Shown: positions 42,233 through 53,393, numbered from the stretch's first letter. The stretch: DNA of 64,000 nucleotides from Phytophthora colocasiae (GCA_018806915.1 JAGKQI010000073.1:310001-374000), one strand, 5' to 3'. A program made the numbers and translations. The notes: generated from the sequence alone by a model not told the origin.

Positions 42233-42904
42233 CTAAGCTCCAGCCTCGTCCTGCAGCTTCTTGATGAGCCTGGGCATCTGCAGTCGAAGTTCCGTCACTC
42301 TCTGGGGTGTAACATAGTCCTGAATTGACATTACCATCTCACCCTTGTGCTGGTGGCACAAATACTCAGCCAGTACCAATACATACATTCCGCAGTCGTA
42401 TCCGTTCTGTTGCTGTGGGGCATCCTGCACCTCCTCCACTAGACTAGAAGCTCCGTCTCCATCATGTCTCCCAGTCGCTTGTAGCAACAGCTCAAAGGAT
42501 TCAGCAATTCGCTGTGCAGCGTGTCGGTTATGGCCTGAGCTCGAGTCGAAATGACGGAACTTGTTGTCCTGGTAGAGCAGCAACGACCAGTGACTACTGT
42601 CTCCGCCCAGCGAGTCATTGTCAGTCACTGGGATGACACAGAGCTTCTTGTCCAGTAGACTTAAGCCCCTGGCCAGATCCTGGTACTCGTCCTCGTCCTC
42701 GCATTGATGCAGCAGACACGACACCACAGCTGGATCCATGAGTAAAACGTCACTTAAGGCACACGTCTGCGTCAGAAATTGCAGGTAGAAGTTGATGGCG
42801 TTGTCATTGAGCCAATTGCGACCAGCGAACAGCGCCACATCCGAGTCATAGAGCTGCACGTCGTGGTAATTCAGCACTTGCTGCGTCATATTGTAAATAC
42901 TCAT
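42233..42904 (-). CDS. NEDD8-specific cysteine protease, SENP8/DEN1-like (ULP family)
   Basis: The single-exon frame gives 223 residues, close to human SENP8 (212). The N-terminus LNYHDVQLYDSDVALFAGRN and WLNDNAINFYLQFL matches the deneddylase start. The triad is His105 (SSHWSLL), Asp120 (HFDSSSG) and Cys171 (NGYDCGMYV), with the oxyanion Gln among residues 164-166. The enzyme family matures NEDD8 and removes it from cullins and other proteins. The gene is divergent from RPN13, with 71 bp between start codons. Confidence 0.85.
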   Translation of the reverse strand: MSIYNMTQQVLNYHDVQLYDSDVALFAGRNWLNDNAINFYLQFLTQTCALSDVLLMDPAVVSCLLHQCEDEDEYQDLARGLSLLDKKLCVIPVTDNDSLGGDSSHWSLLLYQDNKFRHFDSSSGHNRHAAQRIAESFELLLQATGRHDGDGASSLVEEVQDAPQQQNGYDCGMYVLVLAEYLCHQHKGEMVMSIQDYVTPQRVTELRLQMPRLIKKLQDEAGA

Positions 42905-42975
42905 AGATACCGGTATATGTTAAAGTTTTTTTCTTAAGCCAAAAATCTTTTTCTCAAGAAGAGCTCGAGATCACC
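42905..42975. promoter_or_regulatory. Bidirectional promoter between SENP8-like gene and RPN13
   Basis: Only 71 bp separate the two start codons, so both 5' UTRs and promoters must lie here or overlap. The stretch has an A/T-rich centre (gttaaagtttttttctt and aaaaatctttttct) and a short palindrome accggt. No TATA or known initiator is clear. Confidence 0.55.
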
Positions 42976-45004
42976 ATGTCGTCGCTCTTCCCTCAGTTTG
43001 GCAACGTGTTCGCGCCCAGCACGGCCGGCAGAGTGCGTACACTGCTGCATTATCTGTACATTCCCCTTCTCTAACTGTTGTGGCTCGTTTAGAATGAGTT
43101 GGTGTCGTTCAACGCCGGTAAAATGACGGCGAAACCTTCAGCCAATGGTAAATTCCTCGTGACGCCTCAGCTGGAGAAGGGCAAAGTGTGTCTCTCTCGT
43201 GGGGACGACCAACTGCTGCACTTCCAGTGGGTGGACCGCCAGACTGGAGCCAGCCCCGAGGATTTCATCATCTTCCCGGACGACGCGCACTTCGCCAAGG
43301 TGGACACAGGCCGCCCCGACGACCGCGTGTACATCCTGCAATACAAGAACTCGTCACGTCGATTCTTCTTCTGGATGCAGGTACAGTACGGGAGTTTAAT
43401 TGGATGTCAAGACTGAAATGAGCTAACGGTTGTTTTTTCTCTCTCTCTCTCTCTCTCTTCTGTAGAACAAGGACGCGTCAAGAGACGAAGAACTGGTGAA
43501 GAAGGTCAACGACTGCATGAACAATGCGCAGGCGGCCGCCAGCAGTGAGGGTGGACGTGGCTCCGGCAATAACGTGCAGCTGGACCACAACGCCATCATG
43601 CAGATGCTGGGCGCTATGGGCGCTGGAGACCAGGGACGCGGCGGTGCTGGCGGTAGCGGTCAGGCTGTGCAAATGTCGGAGCTACAGAACATCCTGCAGA
43701 ACATGGGGCTGCCTCCAGGCGCTCAGTCGGCGGCCTCGTCGCCTGCCACGTCCGCTGTGTCATCGTCTCAGGCCTCGCAGAACGGAGGTGGCAGCTCTGC
43801 AGCTGCAACGACAGCTTCTACCCAGCAGGAGCACGATGCGAGCGGCATGGAAGTGGACGAGATGGACGAGGATGAGCTCCTGCGTCTGGCAATTGAGGAG
43901 AGCATGCGTGATGGAGGAAACACGAACCCAAACGCCCCCGGGGGCAACAGTTCTGGAGGTAACAATGACTCTACGGGCGGTAGCAGACCTGGCAACAGCG
44001 GCAGTGGTGGGGATACGTCGTCCTAAGCTGTCGGAGTCCGAAGAGAGCAAATGGAAGGCTTGTTACCCGTGTGGGTAGGTAGCATGTAATTCCCCCAACA
44101 AAGTTCTCCATTTGTTCGGTCCGTGCAGCTTGTCGTCCAACACTTACTGCCAATGTGAGTAGCACTTGTCTTCTCCTTTCATCTCTACCTGCAAAGATTT
44201 TGTTCTCACTTCTTGTGTGCGCTGCTGTAGGTTTGCTGGTTCTGTTTGACACATACTACAGTATTATCCAATTAACTAATGAACTGTTCCTCCTGCAGCT
44301 GCAGCTCCAGCACCGGTGCCAACTCCTGCAGCCCCGCCTCAAGTTGCTCCTGCTCCTGTTCCTGCTACTCCAGCACCTTCGACCACTGCTGCTGGTGGAA
44401 CTCTTACAACTGCAGATCTCCAGCGTGCGATGGCTTCTTTTCAGCAGCTCGCAGTAAGTCTGTTCTTATGGACTTGCTGGTTTTCACTTGATAGTTCTCA
44501 CAGGCGTTTGTTTTCCTCAGCAACCGAAGCCTGTGTCCCTGACGAAGCTTCTGAATGCCAGCAATATGAGTGCTATCCTTGACGACCCAGCGGCTGTCGA
44601 AGCTCTTGTTCAACATCTACCGGAAGGCTCTCAGACTCCGGCTGAACTGCGTGCAACAGTGAGTTTATGGTACTGTTGAATCGCGTTAACTCGTCTAACT
44701 GTGTTCCAATAGTTGCGATCACCCCAGTTGCGCCAAAGCATTGGATCGCTCGTGAGCGCTCTCCAGACTGGCAACTTCAACGCTGTCATGGCCAATTTCG
44801 GTCTAGATCCTTCTGCAGGTGCTGCCAAACTCGCATTTGGAGATGGTAAGTTAAGCTGATGCTTGGAGAACGCAAGTTTCTGAGGTGCATTAACACTTGG
44901 TTCTGTTTTATTCAGGCGTTGGTGCACTTCTTGCAGCGATTCAGGCGTGGGCAGACCAGCAAGATACAACCATGGCGAGCGATCAGAGTGGTGACTCCAA
45001 GTAA
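42976..45004 (+). CDS. RPN13: Proteasome ubiquitin receptor RPN13/ADRM1, seven exons
   Basis: Exons are 42976-43032, 43093-43380, 43466-43958, 44299-44453, 44521-44658, 44713-44845 and 44916-45004, giving 450 residues. The PRU domain (about 20-125) is clear: LVSFNAGKMTAKPSANGKFL, KGKVCLSRGDDQLLHFQWVD, then RVYILQYKNSSRRFFFWMQ. The C-terminal DEUBAD region (about 330-440) includes KPVSLTKLLNASNMSAILDD and LRQSIGSLVSALQTGNFNAV, the segment that binds UCH37 in known homologues. Between them lies a Ser/Gly/Asn-rich linker with DEMDEDELLRLAIEESMRDG, which resembles a ubiquitin-interacting motif. The donor at 43958 is inferred: the frame otherwise meets a stop at 44024. A (CT)n tract fills the end of intron 2. 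Confidence 0.9.
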
Positions 45005-45106
45005 AAAAAGTTTACTGCTCGTTGATATCATTTTGAGGAAGGAAGTAGGTTCCTCCTTAACGTTTTAGCGCACCACCATACAAGTCGCTACTCCTCCACT
45101 TGTTCG

Positions 45107-47824
45107 CTATCTACGGCTTGGGTATGGGTGTCCCTGGAACTGCAGTTCTTCTCCTGTGTTGGCTTTGAGTTCATGCGCAAGCTTCAATGTCTGCAATGTC
45201 ACTGCATCGATATGATCTCGCACCTATTATACAACACAAAACTAATCAACACGAGCAAGAAACAAACCAAGACACTCGCAGAAACTTACCCATTCAACAA
45301 ACACAGACGGAGACATTGACTCAAACTCTCCGTTCGAAGTCTTCAGTGGCGTCATCAGATCCGAACTAGGCTCTGAAGCACTCGCTGGCTGAGGCAGCGC
45401 AGCCACAAGCGCGAACTCTGAGGCTGTAAGCCACTCGGTAGGCCGTAACTCTCCACGCTCCATATACCCAGACAGCGCCATCTTCATACGCTGGCGAATC
45501 GCAACCATCGGAGTAACGCGTTCCCAATGTTCCAACTCTGAAAGAAATGCATCGGCGTCCTGCAGCGTCGACAGTCGCTCTAACATGCTCAATTTGTTGG
45601 AGAAGGGGAACTGCAATACACGAAAAATGACGTCCAGTCGAGCGTGGAGACTCAGCGCGTGTCCTGTCAACGGATTCCCAGCTGATCGCCCACGACTAGC
45701 GCGACGTTGCAATACTGGTGACCTTTTGCCCTTGCCGTGTTTCCTATTGCCGTTGCTGGTTCTTCGCTTCACAGACGATAAACTCATGGAGCTGAAGCTC
45801 GTTCGACTACTGTCGACACTCTCTACGTCGTCTTCTCCATCGTCCGTTGCGTCATCTACTTCTTCTCCTTCGCTGTTGTTCTCTTCGTCCACTTGACCTT
45901 CTTCAAACAGATCCGTGTCTTCGTTAAAGCTCTCTTCTTCCTCTGCAATTGTACCAACTCCATCGCCAGAGCTCGATCCTGGAGGGAGATGCCACGCCCA
46001 CGTCTGCGCCGTGTCTCGCCGATATGCTATTCGAGCTTCTGAGTGCCGGCCGATCGCTCTACTGTCAGTATGAGTTACTGGAGCTCCAATAAGCGACTCT
46101 GGCCTTCGACCATGTCTCGAAAGTGGCTGGGATTGCTCCACGAGAATCTTCTGCTGCAAGATAGACATCCGCGATCGAGATCCAAGCCGTGAAGGCTTCA
46201 ATGGAGAGGGAGATTCCACTTTACTATTGTGTAGAACTGGTTCAGATGCAGACACACTGAGTAATCCCAGAGTTTGACCTACTGGAAGAGCAACTGCTGA
46301 GCTGCTCGTCGTCATCTTCGCTGGAGCTGTCTGGGGCAAAAGAGACGTGTGCGTTCTACTCGAAATTCCTCGCACTCGAATCGCTGCAGCTGCCGTCCTG
46401 GTTCGTCTCTCGGTAGTGATAAGGCGCTCGTGAATTCGAGTCTGAAGTTCTGCATACGCGTCTCTGTCTCGTTGCTGGATGCTGTCTTCCAAGCCATCGC
46501 CACCGTCTGAGCCATTGTTGCTTCTTGGAGTGTCTTCATCTTTCTTCCATGCAGCCTGTTGGCTCTCTAAACGCTGCCGAAGCGAAGTAGTAAGGCCTCT
46601 AATGGAACATTTTGATCCAAAATGACCGAGAGAGTCCCAACGTTGACGCTCACCACATCGACGAACCGCTTGTGCCGCCCGTGCGCCAACTGCCTGGTAG
46701 CTGGGGTTGCGTTGTATCCACTCTTCGGCTGGGTCCAGTGTTCGTGCGTGCTCCATGTCAGCTTCAGCGCTGTTCGTGTTGAAAGATGTGTTGGTTGAAG
46801 TTTCCCCTGTCGCTAATGCCCGCAAGACCTGAGCCACATGGGGGTGTCGCGAGTATAAATCCCCATCGTTTGAGCCCACATTGGCAGCAGAAGTTACTTC
46901 CTCTCGTGGTGCGCTTTGAGACGTTGGTACAGACGTTGTCACTCCACTTCGACGTGGTTTCGTATCCTCCTCGGTAGCCGGACGCGATACTGGAGACGGA
47001 GGTCTCTGATTCCCCTTTGTATCAGCCGTTCGAAGCTTAGGAAGCTTTGATTGCAGTGGCTTTCGCTTTCTACGCTTGATTGTCGTCATCGGCAGCGTCT
47101 CAGCAATTTGTGCCCGACTTGACGGTCTCAGAAGCTGATTGAGCTTGTTCGAAGGCTTCACAGTGAGTTTTTGACTGGGATTCACCGTGTTCTTGGCTAT
47201 CGTTGATGTTGGCACATGCAGAACCTCACGCATGGCTTCGTCCCGAAGCTTTTCTAGTTTACACCGACGCTGTAAATCTACAAGACAAAGCGTCTGCGCT
47301 CGCTGGATGTTGGCAGCTGAGTCAAAGATGCCGTTCGCATCCAGCGCCTTCGTCAGACGCGCGAAGTTAGCGTCCACATCATTGGCGATCTGTCGGATCT
47401 TGCTCTGCATGACCAGCATCACCCGCTCGCGGTCTTCGAGGGACAACCGTTGCAGACTGCGGTCAGCTGGTTCCACTGAGTAGAGCGCTACCCCTCCAGT
47501 GTTGGCCCGTGCCTCGAAGTCCCTCATTTTGTGGCTGAGTACGACGTCGGGTAAGTGCATTTTCTCTTCGTTGGCAGTTGACGATCGGCAGGGCTCAAAG
47601 TCTGCAGTTGACATGGTCTCCGGAGCGGTGGCAGCTCGCCTTGAGTCTTTGGAGTCTTTGGTGAAGATTGACACGCCATCTTTCGCAGCGTTGGCTCGAC
47701 GTTGGGCTCGCTCGATTCGATCTCGCAGCTTGGCAGGAAGTCGAATGGGTTCTAACGACTGGGACGCACGCGTGTCTACGAGGAGAAGCGAAGATGAAGC
47801 TTCATAGTACGCTCTGTCACTCAT
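45107..47824 (-). CDS. Large uncharacterised protein, two exons
   Basis: Exons are 47824-45290 and 45223-45107, about 883 residues. The intron has a consensus donor (GTAAGT) and removes a C-terminal run that would otherwise end in unlike sequence; the second exon reads VRDHIDAVTLQTLKLAHELK. The ATG at 47824 (MSDRAYYEASSS) is preferred to upstream non-ATG codons. The N-terminal third is helical and charged (RLSLEDRERVMLVMQSKIRQ). The middle is disordered, with basic and Ser/Thr-rich stretches and an acidic run (about residues 640-690). A conserved-looking helical block (LDVIFRVLQFPFSNKLSMLE, LSELEHWERVTPMVAIRQRM) lies near residue 760. I do not recognise the family. It converges on RPN13 with 102 bp between stops. 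Confidence 0.7.
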
Positions 47825-47939
47825 CTTGGTCACTGCCCAGAATATAACACCTGAACGAATAAAAACAATTCCCAACATAAATTCTTCACACAAAAATGAT
47901 TCATAACTTGGCACATGAGAGTCAAACTTACGTCACACG

Positions 47940-50306
47940 CTACCAGCGCTGGGCCTTTGAGACGCCTGCGACGTTCATCTGCGGGTGTCGATGTTGGGTC
48001 TGTGGGAAACCATCGAGTGGTAGGTGGCCGTGGCTATGGCCGTGAGCTTCATGGGACTTGATCGGAAGTTCTGGAGAGGAGACGAATCGAAAGTCGTCGC
48101 TCACAGGATTCTCATGTGTGCTCATTGTAGTACCAACCGAATACTGGGGATAGTTGGGGTGTGAGTGCAAAGAGGAAGTTGCCATCGGACGCTCCACTCC
48201 ATGACTGTGACTGTGACTGTGACTGTGACTGTGACTGTGACCGTGACTGTGTTCGTAATTGTGAACGGAGTTGCACCCGTTCGCACCTTCCAATACCATT
48301 GAAGCAAGCACTTGCGGCTTGGAAACTTGTACAGACAGGAACTTGTCGAGTTTCGAGTGGCGGCGGAAGATCGCTCGGATCTGTTGCAGAACTCGCTGTT
48401 CTTCAGCGGAAGCGGCCACTTCGACATGCAGCGTAGCGACACACGTGTCTCCTGCATGATGCCAGATATTCCACTGTGCGATCCGTTCCACACCTGCCAC
48501 CGACGCCTGCACTTCTTGCAACGCTGCGTTCACACTGCCCTCTAGCTCTTGTGGGGCGCCCTGCAACAGTTGACGCGCGGTGTCTTGCAGCAAAGGGAGA
48601 GTACTACCCAGAATCAACAGGGAGATGACTGCAGAAGATATCGAGTCCGCCACATGCCACTCATACAACTGGATCAAGACGGACGAAATGATGACGCCCA
48701 CACTGCCCAGCGTATCTGCCAGCACATGCAGGTAGACGCCGTACATGTTACTGTTCCCCCCGTGGTGGTTGTGCTCCGAGGCGTCTTCTCCATGGGCCTG
48801 GTGGTGGCTACTGCCGTGGCTGTGGCCATGACCACCACAGCCTCCTGAGTCACCCCCATGGCTGTGACTATGGCCGTGCACGTGGTCGTGGAAGAAAAAT
48901 AGCCCCACAAGGTTCACAGCAAGTCCAGCTATTGATGTGAGTAGTAAATGGTCCGTCGTAACCTCAGGAGGATCCATGAAACGCGAAGTTGCTTCGGTAA
49001 TTAGGTGGAACGACACCACAAGCAGTAGAAGAGAGTTTAAAAAGCCCGAGAGAACCTCCACACGCCCGTAGCCATACGTGAACTTAGCGTCAGGTGGTAG
49101 TTGTCCAATGTACGAAGCCACGAGACCGATAACGAGTGCTCCGTTGTCGAACAGCATGTGACCAGCGTCCCCCATCAGTCCCAGCGAGTTGGTGTACAGT
49201 CCAACACCGAGTTCCACGAACATGAAGGCAACATTGACCGAAAGGAAGATGAGCATCTGACGTGAAGATCGCTTCGCCCACAGCACTCCCAGTACTCGGG
49301 TGACAGTAGCCAGCATTCCAGCACCAGTGTCATTTCCAGAGCTCGATCGGTACGTGTCCAGGTAGTCCTCTCCGTCCATTCCACCTCGATAGCCTCCACT
49401 TGTACGTTGCCACCTTTCCACTAATACGTAGAGGATGAAGCCACATGCTGTGGCGGTTAAAAGACCGCGGAACCATCCCGTCTCCGAAATGGAGACAACA
49501 ACAGCCAGGATTGTCCCTGTGGACGTATACACCAGCTGTGCCTTCACTTGACTCGCCGAAGAGGACGAATTCACTTTCCTTTCAAAATGTCCAGCTGCAA
49601 ACTGCCCCACAGCAGCTGCAACCAGGTAGAACGCCCACGTAGATGTGTTCATCATCCCTCCGTCTGCACTTGCCCGGTCATTGGCAATCTGCTGAGCATG
49701 AGCGATACTCTCGGGTGTCAGGAACGCCATCACTGTAGCCATTACCATCGCCATAACAATGGACAGCAGTGACGTGTCACCGTCTGCAGCCACAGCTCGA
49801 AGTGTGGACGACTGTGCTGCCATTTGCAGTCCCAACGCCACCCCCAGCAGTATCAGAGTATACAACAGAGCCCCGTACTCATCAGTATTGACTCCTGCCA
49901 CTAAAACGTAGCCCAATAGCAATAGCACGCCGTTCCGATCTCCTGTTTCGTGCCAGCACTTGAGCTGCACCAGCAAAACGTCCGTGTGTTGCAACAGGAA
50001 GGCGAAGAGCAGACCGAAGTGACGCAGCGCTTGCACCGTCACGTAGAGCTTGGCCAGACGTCGAGAAGCGTCTAAAGTTGCACGTTGCGGCTCCAGCAGA
50101 AAGCGGCGGCGTGCGTGTCTTGAGTTGCGTGAGGCCGCTTGGAGCACGAGTTGCACGAGCAACAGCTGCGCCAGCGCCGCGAAGTCGCGCGTCGAGTGCA
50201 GCAGGAGGGAGCGCACGAGCCCGAGCAGCAGCAGCGAGCAGGAGGCCCACGCGGCTGCAGACGTCGCGCCCGACCGGGAGCCGCCGCCGTCGGCTGTCAA
50301 GTCCAT
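47940..50306 (-). CDS. Zinc transporter, cation diffusion facilitator, ZnT5/Msc2-like
   Basis: ATG at 50306 gives 788 residues (a longer frame to 50393 starts with TTG). About ten hydrophobic segments precede the CDF core, as in ZnT5 and yeast Msc2. The core has SLGLMGDAGHMLFDNGALVI and LHVLADTLGSVGVIISSVLI, each with the HxxxD zinc-site pattern. Between them is a His-rich loop (DHVHGHSHSHGG, HGHSHGSSHHQAHG), and a second His-Ser run (HGHSHSHSHSHSHSHGV, from a gtgact repeat at 48200-48250) lies in the cytosolic tail. The family moves zinc into the secretory pathway in exchange for protons. Copy number of the His-Ser repeat is probably variable. Confidence 0.85.
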   Translation of the reverse strand: MDLTADGGGSRSGATSAAAWASCSLLLLGLVRSLLLHSTRDFAALAQLLLVQLVLQAASRNSRHARRRFLLEPQRATLDASRRLAKLYVTVQALRHFGLLFAFLLQHTDVLLVQLKCWHETGDRNGVLLLLGYVLVAGVNTDEYGALLYTLILLGVALGLQMAAQSSTLRAVAADGDTSLLSIVMAMVMATVMAFLTPESIAHAQQIANDRASADGGMMNTSTWAFYLVAAAVGQFAAGHFERKVNSSSSASQVKAQLVYTSTGTILAVVVSISETGWFRGLLTATACGFILYVLVERWQRTSGGYRGGMDGEDYLDTYRSSSGNDTGAGMLATVTRVLGVLWAKRSSRQMLIFLSVNVAFMFVELGVGLYTNSLGLMGDAGHMLFDNGALVIGLVASYIGQLPPDAKFTYGYGRVEVLSGFLNSLLLLVVSFHLITEATSRFMDPPEVTTDHLLLTSIAGLAVNLVGLFFFHDHVHGHSHSHGGDSGGCGGHGHSHGSSHHQAHGEDASEHNHHGGNSNMYGVYLHVLADTLGSVGVIISSVLIQLYEWHVADSISSAVISLLILGSTLPLLQDTARQLLQGAPQELEGSVNAALQEVQASVAGVERIAQWNIWHHAGDTCVATLHVEVAASAEEQRVLQQIRAIFRRHSKLDKFLSVQVSKPQVLASMVLEGANGCNSVHNYEHSHGHSHSHSHSHSHSHGVERPMATSSLHSHPNYPQYSVGTTMSTHENPVSDDFRFVSSPELPIKSHEAHGHSHGHLPLDGFPQTQHRHPQMNVAGVSKAQRW

Positions 50307-51623
50307 TTCGACGTGTGGCCTCTGAAGACTATTATGTACTGTACAGTAGTAATACCGGTAGGCAGCAGCTGGTAGATTGGCAGCAAGGTCCAAGATTCAT
50401 GCGGTACAAGTACTACTGGTACTTGCCAATGAGCAGAAAATAATAAACGTCTCGTTTGGATGCAGCAGAGCGATATTGGGGCTCGATTGTGCTGTGTGAG
50501 CAGTTTTTCATGATTCTGCAGCATTTTTAGTGATGGGAACAGCTCGACAATTGTGCTCTCTCAATGAGCAGCCTACATACATGTAGTACGCGGACACTAC
50601 ATGTAAAACGGTAAACCAACGAGGACGTCAACCAGCTTGTCCAACTACAAGGAATGACATGTCCATTTGCGTTGACGATCAAGACAAGTACAAGTACATG
50701 TACTCTAACGGCCTCTCAGAGGCAGTTGGAAAATCCGTCGTCGGAAAACTAAGGTTGGTCTTGACTCAAGACTTGACCTAGACGTTGCTTTGCTTGAGAT
50801 CCCCTTACTTCGCCGAAGTAACTTTAGCCAGTTTTTACATGTACTAACTTGAAGTACCTCAGTACCTCTTGTTGACTGCTACAGCAATGACCGAAGTGGT
50901 AACGTTAGTTGATTAATAGTACACGTACCAATCGTTGCTCTAGCAAAGCGACAATGCAATCTCAATACTTTGTCGCAATAACGCTAGTGCGATCACCTTG
51001 TACACGTCGCCGGAGTTTTTCCGGTACTCTCGCATGAGAGCTCATGGCTAAAACCAGTATAGTCTACCCCGTTTGGGATCACGCTTTTCTTTCTTCCTGG
51101 AGCTTTAACTGGCTTGGAGGAGGAATCCACTGGGATCTTACCGAATAACTCCATCGCATCTTGTAACACGCTGCGCTCCGAAGCTCATTAACTATAGTGC
51201 ATGATATTAGTAGAGCCTGGGTAGCCGCGACATGTTCGTATTGCTCGAGCAAAGGTCACTACGATCCTGCAAAAACCGCTTCAACTTGTCGTTCAATCAA
51301 AAGTTTGATCCATTCAAGGCCAGCGCCTTTCAGACCGTTATACTATTGCTATGGATTCCATTACTACACTGGAAGTGAACCGAGGTGCATTTTTTGCAGG
51401 GTCGCTTCATGGAGCTCGCGCCAGACCGATTGCCAGTCGCTGTTTGCCTTTCCTCGATCATTCTGTGTTTCAACTGCCAAAAACGACTGGGCGAACGAAA
51501 CTCCTTGGTGTGCTATGGAGCTTCTCGCCCTGGGACGAACCGCGTTCTGAACTGCCCATTTCCCCTTTTGCTACGAAGGACCTACTTGGCTGCACAACCT
51601 CCAAGACACGAGTCTCAACAACA
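50307..51623. promoter_or_regulatory. Divergent intergenic region with a TACATGTA cluster
   Basis: This 1.3-kb stretch lies between the start codons of the zinc transporter (minus) and the mucin-like gene (plus). The palindrome TACATGTA occurs at 50578-50585, 50598-50605, 50695-50702 and 50836-50843. No gene is recognised. An open frame runs through 51351-51623 into the mucin-like gene but is not protein-like. Confidence 0.45.
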
Positions 51624-53393
51624 ATGCTCCCCGTCAAGTACCTGGTTGCGTTCATCGCTATTTGCGCCTCCCATGCCTGCATGGTGAGTGCTGGGGGTGG
51701 CAAACTCCCAGACTACTCAGTAACTCCATGCCCTGAGACGACAGCTCCTGTAAAAGAGGAGTCGCAAGAGTACGTTCCGATCCAAACGGAGACACCGTGC
51801 CCTGAAACCACGGTGCCCCCGACGGAAGCAGTGACGGTACCTCCTACAGACTACCCGACGGAAGCTCCTACAGACTACCCGACGGAAGCTCCTACAGAGT
51901 ACCCGACGGAAGCTCCTACGCCCTACCCGACGCAGCCGGAAGAGACCGAGCAGTACGTCCCCACCGAGACACCGTGCCCTGAAACCACGGTGCCCCCGAC
52001 GGAAGCAGTGACGGTACCTCCTACAGACTACCCGACGGAAGCTCCTACAGACTACCCGACGGAAGCCCCAACAGACTACCCCACGGAAGCTCCTACGCCG
52101 TACCCAACGCAACCGGAAGAGTCCGGACAGTACGTCCCCACCGAGACACCGTGTCCTGTATTGCCGACGCCTGGACCCGAGACAGATTATCCGACTCAAA
52201 CGGAAGAAGCGGTTGAATACACCCCCACGGAAACCCCCTCACCGGCCACCCCAGCACCTTCCACCCCTTGCCCAGAGATCACGCTGGTGCCTGAGACTAC
52301 ACCCCCAGTGGAGACCCAGACCCAAGAGGAAACCCCGTACGTGGAGACGCCATCTCCGGCTCAAACGACCCCGTGCCCAACGTTCACTCTGGTCCCGGAG
52401 ACTGAGGCCCCAGTTTACACCCCAACACCTGCGCCGACCACCCCGTGCCCGACATTTACGTTGGTGCCGGAGACTGAGGCTCCTCCTCAGCCCGAGGAAT
52501 CGACGGAGTACAACCCAACGCCTGCGCCGACGACTCCGTGCCTGGTGTTCACTTTGGTACCCGAGACAGAGGCACCATACGTCCCGACGCCGGCACCGAC
52601 CACCCCGTGCCCGACGTTCACGTTGGTCCCCGAGACAGAGGCCCCTTCAGGAAGCGGAAGCGAAGAGTCCACCCCGTACACCCCGGAGGACACGACAGCA
52701 CCGCCAACTGAAACTCCGTGCCCGGTGATCACCCTCGTGCCGGAAACGGCTTACCCCACTCCTGTTCCTACTGTGACCGAAACACCCTACCCAACCCCGA
52801 CGGAGGGAGCTTATCAGAATGAGGAGTCGACACCGTACGTGCCTGTCACTGATGTCCCGTTGCCGCCGTACACTGAAGTGCCGACGGAGACGCCGTGTCC
52901 CACAGATGAAGCCTCTCAAGATGAAGAGTCCACGCCATACGTCCCTACACCGACGCCATGCCCCACGGATGAAGCCTCTCAAGATGAAGAGTCCACGCCA
53001 TACGTCCCTACACCGACGCCGTGCCCCACGGATGAAGCCTCTCAAGATGAAGAGTCCACGCCATACGTCCCTACACCGACGCCGTGCCCCACGGATGAAG
53101 CCTCTCAAGATGAAGAGTCCACGCCATACGTCCCTACACCGACGCCGTGCCCCACGGATGAAGCCTCTCAAGATGAAGAGTCCACGCCATACGTCCCTAC
53201 ACCGACGCCATGCCCCACGGATGAAGCCTCTCAGGACGAAGAGTCCACGCCGTACGTCCCGACGGAAACGCCATGCCCCACCACGGCCGCCCCAGAGACG
53301 CAGTACCAAACGGAGGCGGCCACCACCGACGACGTGGGTGATACCTTCGCAGACTCACTGCCCCAGCAGAGCCGCAACCTCCGATCGAACTGA
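51624..53393 (+). CDS. Secreted Thr/Pro-rich mucin-like repeat protein
   Basis: The ATG at 51624 is chosen because it starts a signal peptide (MLPVKYLVAFIAICASHACM, cleavage near VSAGGG); the frame is open further upstream but not protein-like. The 589-residue product has three repeat classes: PTDYPTEAP blocks (about 80-180), TPCPTFTLVPETEAP blocks (about 210-350) and six tandem copies of a 21-residue unit around TDEASQDEESTPYVPTPTPC (about 430-560). It is very rich in Thr, Pro, Glu and regularly spaced Cys (TPCP), so heavy O-glycosylation is likely (inference). It resembles the mucin-like or cyst-germination acidic repeat proteins of Phytophthora spores, which coat germinating cysts. The DNA repeats are nearly identical, pointing to recent unit copying. 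Confidence 0.7.
   Translation: MLPVKYLVAFIAICASHACMVSAGGGKLPDYSVTPCPETTAPVKEESQEYVPIQTETPCPETTVPPTEAVTVPPTDYPTEAPTDYPTEAPTEYPTEAPTPYPTQPEETEQYVPTETPCPETTVPPTEAVTVPPTDYPTEAPTDYPTEAPTDYPTEAPTPYPTQPEESGQYVPTETPCPVLPTPGPETDYPTQTEEAVEYTPTETPSPATPAPSTPCPEITLVPETTPPVETQTQEETPYVETPSPAQTTPCPTFTLVPETEAPVYTPTPAPTTPCPTFTLVPETEAPPQPEESTEYNPTPAPTTPCLVFTLVPETEAPYVPTPAPTTPCPTFTLVPETEAPSGSGSEESTPYTPEDTTAPPTETPCPVITLVPETAYPTPVPTVTETPYPTPTEGAYQNEESTPYVPVTDVPLPPYTEVPTETPCPTDEASQDEESTPYVPTPTPCPTDEASQDEESTPYVPTPTPCPTDEASQDEESTPYVPTPTPCPTDEASQDEESTPYVPTPTPCPTDEASQDEESTPYVPTPTPCPTDEASQDEESTPYVPTETPCPTTAAPETQYQTEAATTDDVGDTFADSLPQQSRNLRSN

Noticed and set aside
52647..53309. 220-codon minus-strand frame opposite the mucin-like gene
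   Set aside because: It is the complement of the Thr/Pro/Glu repeat DNA and gives an Arg/Gly/Leu repeat with no start or domain; a by-product of repetitive codons.
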